Numbered from the stretch's first letter, positions 1 through 6,178 are shown. The stretch is 9,452 nt of DNA from JAFGCR01 sp964538225 (GCA_964538225.1 CAZIDW010000051.1:1-9452), one strand, 5' to 3'. The notes: a model not told the origin generated them from the letters alone. Made by a program: numbers and translations.

Positions 1-32
1 AAGCAAACTAATGGGAAAGAAATAAAAACAGC

Positions 33-59
33 TTGAAAAAAATATCCAGCTCCTATAAA
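33..59 (+). promoter_or_regulatory. possible promoter for the tRNA-Asn gene
   Basis: TTGAAA (33-38) and TATAAA (54-59) resemble sigma-70 -35 and -10 boxes. They are 15 bp apart, which is shorter than the optimal 17. Transcription would start about 60 nt before the tRNA. The stretch is AT-rich, so a chance match is quite possible. Confidence 0.3.
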
Positions 60-84
60 TTAAATGAGCATTTTTGTTAAGTTT

Positions 85-107
85 AAATGCGAATTCAGAA
101 ATGCGAA
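85..107 (+). repeat. short direct repeat upstream of the tRNA
   Basis: AAATGCGAA occurs at 85-93 and again at 99-107, a 14-bp period. It belongs to an AT-rich, low-complexity spacer like those elsewhere in this window (near 7425-7458 and 8880-8912). No function can be assigned. Confidence 0.5.
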
Positions 108-167
108 ATGCTGATTAAAAACACATTCCCCTGTAGCTCAGCGGTAGAGCAACCGGCTGTGAAACTA

Positions 168-187
168 ATCTTTCGGTTATGAAAGAT
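168..187 (+). promoter_or_regulatory. hairpin holding the HNH start codon
   Basis: ATCTTTC (168-174) and GAAAGAT (181-187) form a perfect 7-bp stem with a 6-nt loop. The ATG at 179-181 straddles the loop and the 3' arm. Such a hairpin could hide the start codon in the precursor RNA. Start or RBS sequestration is known for phage intron ORFs; its use here is inference. Confidence 0.5.
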
Positions 188-519
188 AAAAGAAAATACG
201 CCGACCGTTCCGACTATTTGAAAGCTGCCGTCACGAAACGTCGCAAGACAATTCGTCAGAAAGCAATCAAGTACAAAGGCGGTAAGTGTCAGATCTGCGG
301 CTACAATAAGTGCAAGGAGGCATTGGAGTTCCATCATCTTTCCAAAAAAACTTCGGGGTATCCCAAAAGGGATATACAAGAAGCTGGAAAGTGGTAAAAC
401 AGGAACTCGATAAATGCATACTCCTCTGCGCGAATTGTCATCGTGAGATTAAAAACGGCGTTACGCAGCTTCCCTGTGAAAACGGGGTTGAAACTTCTCG
501 GGATAACGGTGAAGGCTAA
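179..519 (+). pseudogene. HNH homing endonuclease, frameshifted, intron-encoded
   Basis: Two overlapping frames make up one HNH endonuclease. The first (179 onward) carries CxxC at residues 37-40 and the EFHHL motif at about 50-54. The second frame, ending at 519, carries GYTRSW and LCANCHREI, i.e. the second CxxC and the final His of the HNH/zinc fold. Reading one extra A in the A7 tract at 344-350 joins them into a 113-aa protein with a natural sequence (SKKNFGVSQKGYTRSW). Without it the first frame ends at 397 and lacks the second half of the catalytic domain. The family cuts intronless alleles to spread the intron. The start has no Shine-Dalgarno. The 3' part of the ORF overlaps the intron guide, P2, P3 and P4. 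It may be a decayed gene, a sequencing or assembly indel, or a gene restored by slippage on the A tract. Confidence 0.82.
344..350 (+). other. A7 tract at the HNH frameshift
   Basis: Seven A residues lie exactly where the two halves of the HNH ORF need a -1 shift. In the zero frame the codons are TCC AAA AAA ACT. A single re-read A gives TCC AAA AAA AAC and leads into the downstream frame. Poly-A tracts of this length can allow polymerase or ribosome slippage, and are also error-prone in sequencing. Confidence 0.6.
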
Positions 520-710
520 GGCAGAAGCACCTGCTACGCTAATACCGTGGGAACCCTTTGATAAACTCAGGGACCCGTAGAGACTAGATACCGAGACACC
601 TAAAGTCCATCAGCCGATAGGCTATGGTGAAGATATAGTCCACGCCTCATGGAAACATGTGGATAAGTGTAACCGGTAGGTCGTCGGTTCGAATCCGACC
701 GGGGGAGCCA

Positions 711-932
711 TTTAAATCTTGAGCGTCGTTACTTCAGCGTCGCCTTTTCGTCGAGGCCTCCGTTTACTTGCCCGAGTTGGAGCCCCTGCCCCGCAAAATA
801 CTGCTCGCCTTCGGCTGTGCTCGCATTTTTTGTGAAACAGGAAAATGAAAGAAAAAATCATCGTCTTTCGTATTAATATTACTAGTGCTGTGAAGTAATA
901 AATGCTAAAGTGGCTGACCTTAGTTATTTGCT
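711..932. other. spacer between the tRNA and the exporter operon, possible terminator
   Basis: No ORF with coding character is visible here. The 792-835 stretch is an imperfect palindrome: CAAAAT is opposed to ATTTTTTG around a GC-rich centre with CGCC-TTC-GGC character. It ends in T6 (826-831), so it may terminate tRNA transcription, although the stem has mismatches. A GAGGCCTC palindrome lies at about 754-761. No convincing promoter for the downstream operon was found. Confidence 0.3.
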
Positions 933-1211
933 ATGATCAAAGAGTGGATTAAAAAAATTGATTGGAAGTCTTATTTTTTTGGAGTGGCAATAGGGATTAT
1001 TGCGATCCTGCTTGCTCCGGTCCTTTTTGCAAAAGAAGAACTGCCTAAAATAACAAAGGGGGGCTTTGAAGAATTCAGAAGTAACATAAGAAGAGATGAA
1101 ATGAATGCCCCCCAAACAGAACAGGCCGCATCACTTGAAAATAATGGACCGGTTGATGAAGATGGAGTAAAAAAACCAAAAATCCCGCAACTTCCTAATA
1201 CATCTTCATGA
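933..1211 (+). CDS. small single-pass membrane protein, first gene of the exporter operon
   Basis: This 92-aa protein is not a family I recognise. It has a Lys/Trp-rich N-terminus (MIKEWIKKIDWKSY), one hydrophobic segment at about residues 14-33 ending PVLFA, and a hydrophilic, acidic and proline-containing tail. The basic N-terminus and the tail suggest an N-in/C-out single-pass protein, or a signal peptide with possible cleavage after LFA. Its TGA stop overlaps the ATG of the adaptor gene (ATGA), so the two are almost certainly translationally coupled. The motif before its TM (DWKSYFFG) resembles the same place in the adaptor (HWKSLIAG), which may hint at shared topology or targeting. No Shine-Dalgarno precedes the ATG. 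I infer an accessory subunit of the exporter from position only. Confidence 0.72.
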   Translation: MIKEWIKKIDWKSYFFGVAIGIIAILLAPVLFAKEELPKITKGGFEEFRSNIRRDEMNAPQTEQAASLENNGPVDEDGVKKPKIPQLPNTSS

Positions 1212-3301
1212 GAAAATATTTCAAGTCATTCCTGCCTATTTTTCTAAAATTCCACTGGAAAAGTTTAATCGCTGGGTTTTTAACGATCACTATCCCCTTT
1301 GGAACCAGTCATTATTTTTTTTCCAATGCCAATAAACTGCCGACATATACGGAACATACTGTACAAATAGGCAACCTTTTAGAAAGCATTAAAACGTCCG
1401 GAAAGGCGGAATTAGCCGATGAACAAAAACTGCGTTTTAATCTTACCGGCAAGGTGACTGGTGTTTATTTTTCCGATGGAGATGAGATTAAAAAAGATCA
1501 GGTCATCGCTGAACTGGACAAAAACCAATTGGAAGGCGACATCAGGCAAGCGGAAATCAATCTGCAGAATGCCCATATTAATCTTAATAAATTACTGAAA
1601 GGAAGTACAGCCGCGGAAATAATACGAGCCAAAAGCAATGTAAGCGACACGAAAGCAAAAATCGATATAACGGAAAAAAATCTGCTTATCGCCAAGAATG
1701 ATTATGAGGTCGAACTGCGGAATCTGAACCTTGAACTTGAACTGGCAGAAAACGATGTCACTGAAAAGAAAAAGAGTCTGGATCTAGCCAAAAAAATATT
1801 TGAAAATGCCGGTATTTACAAGGCGGATGATGATATCGGCGCGGTGATAAGTTATAATGCGGAATTAATCGGCACATTGGCGGATATCCATTCGATCCTA
1901 ATCGAAATGCAGGACACGCTGATCAGCATCGATTATATATTAGGAGTAAGCGATGAAAGAAGAAACCAGAATGATGCTTTTGAATATTATATCGGCGCCA
2001 AAGACCATATAACGGCTAACATTGCTAAAAATCAGATCAAAGAGCTTTTTCAGTCCATTGGCTCTTTAAGTCAGGATTATAACGCACTGAATAATAAAGA
2101 CTCTGTTAATAAAACGGAACTTACTGAACTTTTAGATCAGGCGATTGCCTTTCTTGATGAAGCGGTAACTGCATTCAGTAATTATCATGCTACGTTAGAA
2201 AATTCAGTTGCTTCGGAATATTTTTCACAAAACCAGATCGATAATGTGAAAAATACTGCAATGAGCTACGTTAAATCTGCTAAAAGCCAATTAGAGAATA
2301 TGACAAATATCAGAAACAGCCTGATTAATTTAGAGACCTCTGATACCGCTCAGCTTAAAATCGAAGAAAACTATGTGCAGAAAGCATCGGCGCTGAATTC
2401 AGCCGAAATAAACTTAAAAAAATCTGAAAATGATTTAAAAAACCTGCGCCAGAGTATTAATTTAAAAAAGGAATCCGCAAAGCTTAAACTGATTAGCGCC
2501 GAAAATGATCTAAGGAACCTTAAAAGTTCCCTGGATATCGGACAGGAGGATTTAAGCGACATTCTGGAAGGAGCTGATAAAGATGATGTCGCAAAAGCCA
2601 GAAATGAGGTGGCGCTAAAAGAACTGGCGCTCACCAGAGCCAAGGACGATTCCGATAAATACGAGATCATTGCCGCTTTTGACGGCAGCGTAAGGCAGAT
2701 TGACTATAAGGTGGGAGATAATATTCTTTCAGACGATGATAAATTTGTCTATATCGAAAATCCCGATCTTCTGAATATCGAGATCCTGCTGGATCAGATC
2801 GATATCGTTAAAATAGCAAAAGGGCAAAAGGCTAATATTGTTTTTGATGCCCTCCCTGAAAAGATTTTTACAGGGCTTGTCGACGAAGTAAACCAGACCC
2901 CCCAGGAAAGTTCCGGAGTTGTTTCTTACCCGGTTAGCATTAGCTTGAATCGGGGGGAAGAAAAAATATTTTCCGGCATGACAGCTGAAGTGGAAGTAGT
3001 GATCAGCGAAATAAACGATATTTTACTGGTTCCCAATAGCGCTATCAGAAACCTGAGAAATCAGAAAGGTGTTTTAAGAAAGAATGGAAACAATTCGCAG
3101 ATCGCAATCATTGAAACGGGTGAAACAGACGGGAAAAATACCCAGGTGATAAACGGTCTTGATCCGGGTGACATTGTCCTTGAGGAAAGTCTGGGGACAA
3201 AGCTCAACACAGAGCAATCAGCAATGCCCTTTGGGAGTAGCCGTGAAGGCGGAGAGGGCTTTGGCCCAGATAAAGGCACTATAATGCGCACTATCCGGTA
3301 A
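1208..3301 (+). CDS. HlyD/MacA-family periplasmic-adaptor-type protein, enlarged
   Basis: The product is a membrane-fusion (adaptor) subunit of an ABC exporter, anchored by one N-terminal TM at about residues 18-38. The first half of the biotinyl-lipoyl-like domain is at about 72-108 (GKVTGVYFSDGDEIKKDQVIAELD region). Long coiled-coil helices follow at about 109-200 and again at 380-482. The second lipoyl half is at about 485-520 (AAFDGSVRQIDYKVGD), the beta-barrel at about 521-600, and the membrane-proximal domain at about 601-660. At 697 aa it is nearly twice E. coli MacA (about 370 aa). The excess is mostly an extra helical block at about 205-380 between the two coiled-coil arms. The arms carry matching segments (LLKGSTAAEIIRAKSNV and ILEGADKDDVAKARNEV). 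The tail is Gly-rich. It starts within the stop of the preceding gene and is followed after 9 nt by the ATPase gene. Confidence 0.9.
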   Translation: MRKYFKSFLPIFLKFHWKSLIAGFLTITIPFGTSHYFFSNANKLPTYTEHTVQIGNLLESIKTSGKAELADEQKLRFNLTGKVTGVYFSDGDEIKKDQVIAELDKNQLEGDIRQAEINLQNAHINLNKLLKGSTAAEIIRAKSNVSDTKAKIDITEKNLLIAKNDYEVELRNLNLELELAENDVTEKKKSLDLAKKIFENAGIYKADDDIGAVISYNAELIGTLADIHSILIEMQDTLISIDYILGVSDERRNQNDAFEYYIGAKDHITANIAKNQIKELFQSIGSLSQDYNALNNKDSVNKTELTELLDQAIAFLDEAVTAFSNYHATLENSVASEYFSQNQIDNVKNTAMSYVKSAKSQLENMTNIRNSLINLETSDTAQLKIEENYVQKASALNSAEINLKKSENDLKNLRQSINLKKESAKLKLISAENDLRNLKSSLDIGQEDLSDILEGADKDDVAKARNEVALKELALTRAKDDSDKYEIIAAFDGSVRQIDYKVGDNILSDDDKFVYIENPDLLNIEILLDQIDIVKIAKGQKANIVFDALPEKIFTGLVDEVNQTPQESSGVVSYPVSISLNRGEEKIFSGMTAEVEVVISEINDILLVPNSAIRNLRNQKGVLRKNGNNSQIAIIETGETDGKNTQVINGLDPGDIVLEESLGTKLNTEQSAMPFGSSREGGEGFGPDKGTIMRTIR

Positions 3302-3310
3302 TTCATTTAT

Positions 3311-3979
3311 ATGAACCTTATTGAACTGAAAGACATCATCAAGACTTATCAGATGGGTCTCCAGGAAATTGATGTATTAAAAAAAGTGTCTTTAAATATC
3401 AACAATGGCGAATTTGCCACTATCATGGGTCCATCCGGCTCAGGAAAATCCACCCTTATGAACATCATCGGTATGTTAGACACCCCCACTGACGGACAAT
3501 ATATTTTTGAAGGAAAGGCGGTGGAAACATTCAGTGAAACTGAATTAACAAATGTAAGGGGCAGGAAAGTCGGTTTTGTTTTTCAGCAGTATAATCTGCT
3601 GCCGCGTATGAGCGCGCTCAAACAAGTGATGATTCCCCTCATGTACCAGGGAATCCCGAGAACTGAGAGAAGGCGGCGAGCCGAAGAAGTGCTTCGTATC
3701 GTTGGGCTGGATGACCGCGCAAATAACAAACCCAATGAACTTTCCGGCGGACAGCAACAGCGCGTTTCAATCGCCAGAGCTATTGTTACTGATCCGCTTT
3801 TGCTATTGGCGGACGAGCCCACGGGGGCGTTGGATACACAAACGGGCGAAGAGATCATGGATGTTTTTAAAAAATTAAACCGCAAGGGTAAGGCGGTTAT
3901 TATCATCACCCATGAACCAAACATCGCTGCCCACGCCAAAAAAACCATCCATATCGTTGATGGGATTATTCAAAACTAA
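3311..3979 (+). CDS. MacB/LolD-type ABC transporter ATP-binding protein
   Basis: This 222-aa nucleotide-binding subunit hydrolyses ATP to drive the permease encoded next. Walker A is GPSGSGKST (residues 40-48), the Q-loop is VFQQYNLLP (Q92), the signature is LSGGQQQR (144-151), Walker B is LLLLADEP (163-170, catalytic Glu169), the D-loop is TGALD and the switch His is H201 (ITHEPN). Length and motifs fit the MacB/LolD/FtsE class, where the ATPase is often a separate polypeptide. In E. coli MacB, by contrast, it is fused to the permease. All catalytic residues are present. It lies 9 nt after the adaptor and 2 nt before the permease, so the genes are one operon. No Shine-Dalgarno is seen before the ATG; translational coupling is likely. 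Confidence 0.95.
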   Translation: MNLIELKDIIKTYQMGLQEIDVLKKVSLNINNGEFATIMGPSGSGKSTLMNIIGMLDTPTDGQYIFEGKAVETFSETELTNVRGRKVGFVFQQYNLLPRMSALKQVMIPLMYQGIPRTERRRRAEEVLRIVGLDDRANNKPNELSGGQQQRVSIARAIVTDPLLLLADEPTGALDTQTGEEIMDVFKKLNRKGKAVIIITHEPNIAAHAKKTIHIVDGIIQN

Positions 3980-3981
3980 TT

Positions 3982-5169
3982 ATGGATATCGCTGAGAACA
4001 TCATCAATTCGTTCGCCAGCATCTGGTCGAATAAACTGCGTTCCAGCTTAACCATGCTGGGCATTATTATCGGTGTTTCTTCGGTAGTAGTGATGATAGC
4101 GATCGGAACCGGTGCTCAACAAGGAATTACCAGCCGATTGCAAGAGATGGGAACGAACGTGCTTTTTGTGACTCCGGGAGGCGGCTCGGACATCAGAACT
4201 CTGTTTCGGGGCGGTGGAAGCGGCACCCTAAAAAATTCCGATTTTCAGGCGCTTGAAGCATTAGACGGCGTGCGGGGAGTCACTCCTGAATTGTCGGGAA
4301 ACAAACAGGGAGTTTATAAAAATAATAATACTCGTCTCAAGATTATTGGTGTGAAGCCGGAATACTTTGAGCTGAAAGATGAAGAGCTGATGGTAGGAAG
4401 TTTTTTAACTGAAAATGACGAGTTGGAACGTCATAAAAACATTGTGATTGATGAGACAGTTTGGAAAGAACTTTTTGCTGGTGCAAACCCCATCGGTGAA
4501 GACATTCGCATGGAAAACAGTATTTTTCGTATTGTCGGCTTAGTTAAAGGAGAAAGCGGGGAAGGATTTATTCCTTTTTCAACCGCACAGCTTAGGATAT
4601 TCGGGCAAAAAAACATCAGTCAGATTTCTATTTTTGCCCTTGATGCTGATGGAATGGACGCCATTAAGGCCAGTGCCGAAAAAATCCTGCTGACAGAACA
4701 TAAAATCAATGATGCGGACAGCGCGGATTTTTCGGTGATCAATCAAACAGAGTTATTGGATACCATTAATGACGTGACTGCTATTTTTACTATTCTGCTG
4801 GGCGGCATCGCCGCTATATCGCTTTTAGTAGGGGGTATTGGCGTCATGAATATTATGCTGGTTTCGGTAACCGAAAGAACCCGGGAAATCGGTATTCGTA
4901 AAGCAATCGGCGCTCACCGTAACGACATTCTTCTTCAGTTCCTGATCGAATCCACCATTCTGAGCCTGCTGGGAGGAATAATGGGGATTCTGCTGAGCTT
5001 TGCCGTAAAAGCTATTATTGCGTCAGCCACTGAACTCCAGCCGATCGTAACAACAGGTTCAATCCTTCTGGCTTTTGGATTTTCGGCCGGTGTCGGTATT
5101 TTCTTCGGACTACTGCCATCATACAAAGCCAGCAGACTGAAACCAATCGAGGCACTGAGGTTTGAGTGA
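3982..5169 (+). CDS. MacB-like ABC transporter permease (MacB_PCD + FtsX)
   Basis: This 395-aa permease has the layout of MacB/YknZ/LolC-E proteins. TM1 at about 22-44 follows the typical NKLRSSLTMLGIIIGVSSVV entry. A large extracytoplasmic domain spans about 45-263 and includes Gly-rich and substrate-domain parts. Three more TMs lie at about 265-293, 318-345 and 358-380, and the C-terminus SRLKPIEALRFE is diagnostic of the family. The segment VSVTERTREIGIRKAIGA (about 295-311) is the coupling region that contacts the ATPase. It starts 2 nt after the ATPase stop and ends with TGA. With the adaptor it forms a MacAB-type exporter. Possible substrates are antimicrobial peptides, macrolide-like compounds, lipopeptides or secreted peptides; the sequence does not say which. 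Confidence 0.94.
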   Translation: MDIAENIINSFASIWSNKLRSSLTMLGIIIGVSSVVVMIAIGTGAQQGITSRLQEMGTNVLFVTPGGGSDIRTLFRGGGSGTLKNSDFQALEALDGVRGVTPELSGNKQGVYKNNNTRLKIIGVKPEYFELKDEELMVGSFLTENDELERHKNIVIDETVWKELFAGANPIGEDIRMENSIFRIVGLVKGESGEGFIPFSTAQLRIFGQKNISQISIFALDADGMDAIKASAEKILLTEHKINDADSADFSVINQTELLDTINDVTAIFTILLGGIAAISLLVGGIGVMNIMLVSVTERTREIGIRKAIGAHRNDILLQFLIESTILSLLGGIMGILLSFAVKAIIASATELQPIVTTGSILLAFGFSAGVGIFFGLLPSYKASRLKPIEALRFE

Positions 5170-5208
5170 TAAAAAGGATTATTATTGTCTGACTTTGTAC
5201 GCTACGGA

Positions 5209-5222
5209 AGCCATTTAAATCT
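5209..5222 (+). repeat. 14-bp copy of the tRNA 3' boundary sequence
   Basis: AGCCATTTAAATCT here is identical to 706-719, which spans the tRNA-Asn GCCA end and the following bases. The two copies bracket the exporter operon. A 14-bp match could occur by chance in a window this size, and most of it lies outside the tRNA. Confidence 0.3.
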
Positions 5223-5276
5223 ACCTGTTTTTAAGGCTGGCTAAAACAAATACCATATTAACAAAAACAAAACAGG

Positions 5277-5649
5277 GGATTTCCATTATTTATCGCCAAA
5301 ATCGCCGCCGTCATTTATCTGGCATCCGGAGTAGCTTTGCTCAATAACAACCTCAACCTTCAGGAAGCCTATAAATCACTAAAGGAATCCCGGCTGCATT
5401 CCACCCATCTGGGTATTTTTGTGCTGGTGCTGGGAACGCTGATCACAAGCTATCATAACCTATGGGTAAAAGACTGGACCGTGCTGATCATCATCGGCTG
5501 AGTGCTTCTGACAGAAAGGGTGTGTTATATCCTCTGCCCCAAAACCCTGTTCAGCCTGTTTAAAAAAACTGCCCCAGAGCCAGCTCGGCTGGGGAATTGT
5601 AACCCTGCTGGTCGGCCTTTTCTTCGGATATTTCGGGCTTGTAGCCTAA
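5277..5649 (+). pseudogene. decayed third copy of the 127-aa 4-TM membrane protein
   Basis: The translated remnant (FPLFIAKIAAVIYLASGVALL, then YHNLW, then IIIG-stop-VLL, then FSLFKK, then GLFFGYFGLVA) aligns end to end with the two intact 127-aa proteins at the right of the window. It has three lesions. There is no ATG anywhere between macB and its first conserved residues. An in-frame TGA (5499-5501) stands where both paralogues have the Trp of a GW pair. A +1 shift lies near the A7 tract at 5562-5568; one fewer A would give FKKLPQSQLGWG and restore the frame through to the TAA at 5647-5649. It is on the opposite strand from its paralogues, directly downstream of macB and 5 nt from the convergent iscU stop. 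A pseudogene is the best reading. Confidence 0.82.
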
Positions 5650-5654
5650 CAGGT

Positions 5655-6032
5655 TTATTTCTGCCTTTCTTCATAATCTTCAATCGCCTTTTTAAGCCCC
5701 TCCACCGCCAGGATGGAGCAGTGGACTTTTTGTTTAGGTAAACCATCGAGATCTTTGACTACTTTATTCCAGTCAAATTTTTTGGCCTCATCCACACTCA
5801 TCCCCTTCACTTCCTCAGTTAAAATAGAAGCCGTGGCGATATTCGATGCGCAGCCGAAGGAAAGGAATTTAACGTCTTCCAGTTTCCCGTCTTTGACTTT
5901 AATATAAAACCCCAGCTGGTCCCCGCACACGGGATTGCCGACTTCCGCGAAGCCGTCATAGTCTTTTATCTCCCCGATATTCCTGGGGTGGAGAAAGTGA
6001 TCCATTACCTTTTTTGAATAGTGCAGAGCCAT
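5655..6032 (-). CDS. iscU: Fe-S cluster scaffold protein IscU/NifU N-terminal type
   Basis: This 125-aa scaffold receives sulfur from the cysteine desulfurase encoded upstream and assembles Fe-S clusters in the cytoplasm. The three ligand cysteines are present: C36 (GNPVCGDQ, with D38), C61 (SFGCASNIATAS) and C105 (KVHCSILA, preceded by H104). The LPPVK motif that Hsc70-type chaperones bind in proteobacterial IscU is LPKQK here. Together with the N-terminus YSKKVMDHFLHPRNIGEI this points to the clostridial NifU-like subgroup. I chose the ATG at 6030-6032. The longer frame opening at 6116 would translate the inverted-repeat spacer, and MALHYS matches the normal family start. The gene lies 146 nt downstream of iscS on the same strand. 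Confidence 0.93.
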   Translation of the reverse strand: MALHYSKKVMDHFLHPRNIGEIKDYDGFAEVGNPVCGDQLGFYIKVKDGKLEDVKFLSFGCASNIATASILTEEVKGMSVDEAKKFDWNKVVKDLDGLPKQKVHCSILAVEGLKKAIEDYEERQK

Positions 6033-6052
6033 ATTCTTGATACATTTGACGC

Positions 6053-6133
6053 CTGACGAAATTTGTAATTTGCCCCTTCGGGGCGTAACTTGTAACTGGT
6101 AACTCGATTGCCGCAAGTTACAAATTTCGTCAG
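6053..6133. repeat. inverted-repeat element with internal GC hairpin, MITE- or REP-like
   Basis: CTGACGAAATTTGTAA (6053-6068) and its exact complement (6118-6133) are 16-bp inverted repeats around a 49-nt centre. Inside are GCCCC-TTC-GGGGC (6072-6084) and three GTAACT units (6085-6104). An alternative pairing of GTAACTTG (6085-6092) with CAAGTTAC (6114-6121) is also possible. The element sits between iscS and iscU, so it will fold in their shared transcript if they are co-transcribed. Confidence 0.8.
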
Positions 6134-6134
6134 T

Positions 6135-6176
6135 TGTCAGCTGTCAGGTGTCAGCTGTCAGGTGTCAGCTGTCAGG
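6135..6176. repeat. three exact tandem copies of a 14-bp unit
   Basis: TGTCAGCTGTCAGG is repeated at 6135-6148, 6149-6162 and 6163-6176. Each unit is itself two near-copies of a 7-mer (TGTCAGC/TGTCAGG). The array starts 1 bp after the inverted repeat and ends 2 bp before the iscS stop codon. It has no spacers and is not CRISPR. Confidence 0.92.
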
Positions 6177-6178
6177 TG

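Larger units (their letters stand above)
161..669 (+). ncRNA. group I self-splicing intron in the tRNA-Asn anticodon
   Basis: The intron follows U160 and ends with G669, as group I introns require. Pairings found by eye: P1 exon GGCTGT 155-160 with guide GCAGCT 465-470, including the U160-G465 wobble; P10 GTTA 460-463 with exon 2 TAAC 670-673; P2 472-476/483-487; P3 496-501/591-596; P4 506-510/544-548; P5 521-524/531-534; P6 549-551/574-576 with an extension 554-557/569-572; P7 GACTA 582-586/TAGTC 636-640; P8 607-615/620-627; P9 648-651/656-659 with a GAAA tetraloop. The sequences AGACTAGATA and AAGATATAGTCC match the conserved R and S elements. The ORF fills the P1 loop (about 161-464). The core alone is about 210 nt, in the range of compact bacterial tRNA introns. 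The subgroup is probably IC3-like, but that is a guess. Confidence 0.92.
127..710 (+). tRNA. tRNA-Asn(GUU) interrupted by a group I intron
   Basis: Exon 1 is 127-160 and exon 2 is 670-710. Joined, they give a full cloverleaf of 75 nt. The acceptor is TCCCCTG against CGGGGGA, with one T-G wobble. The D stem is GCTC/GAGC, and the anticodon stem ACCGG/CCGGT closes a 7-nt loop CTGTTAA. The T arm is GTCGG-TTCGAAT-CCGAC, and the discriminator is G followed by an encoded CCA. The anticodon GTT and G73 fit asparagine. The split lies inside the anticodon, between positions 35 and 36, so no functional tRNA can form without splicing. A reading as tRNA-His (CTGTGAA) would need a non-G intron end and lacks the C73 expected of tRNA-His. 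No other Asn tRNA is in the window; whether this is the sole copy in the genome cannot be seen. Confidence 0.93.

Noticed and set aside
127..672. tRNA-His(GUG) with loop CTGTGAA
   Set aside because: It would need an intron ending in T rather than G, and the discriminator is G while tRNA-His normally has C73. tRNA-Asn fits group I splice rules and identity elements.
5499..5501. Recoded TGA (Trp, Gly or Sec)
   Set aside because: TGA terminates macB and the 92-aa ORF at expected ends, and the same remnant also lacks a start and has a frameshift, so decay explains it better.
5502..5746. ORFs on both strands between the pseudogene and iscU
   Set aside because: They are out-of-frame readings of the membrane-protein remnant and antisense readings of iscU.
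6033..6116. 28-residue N-terminal extension of IscU
   Set aside because: It is a translation of the inverted-repeat spacer and precedes a normal family start (MALHYSKKVMDHF).
6135..6176. CRISPR array
   Set aside because: The units are only 14 bp, directly abutting, with no spacers and no cas genes nearby.
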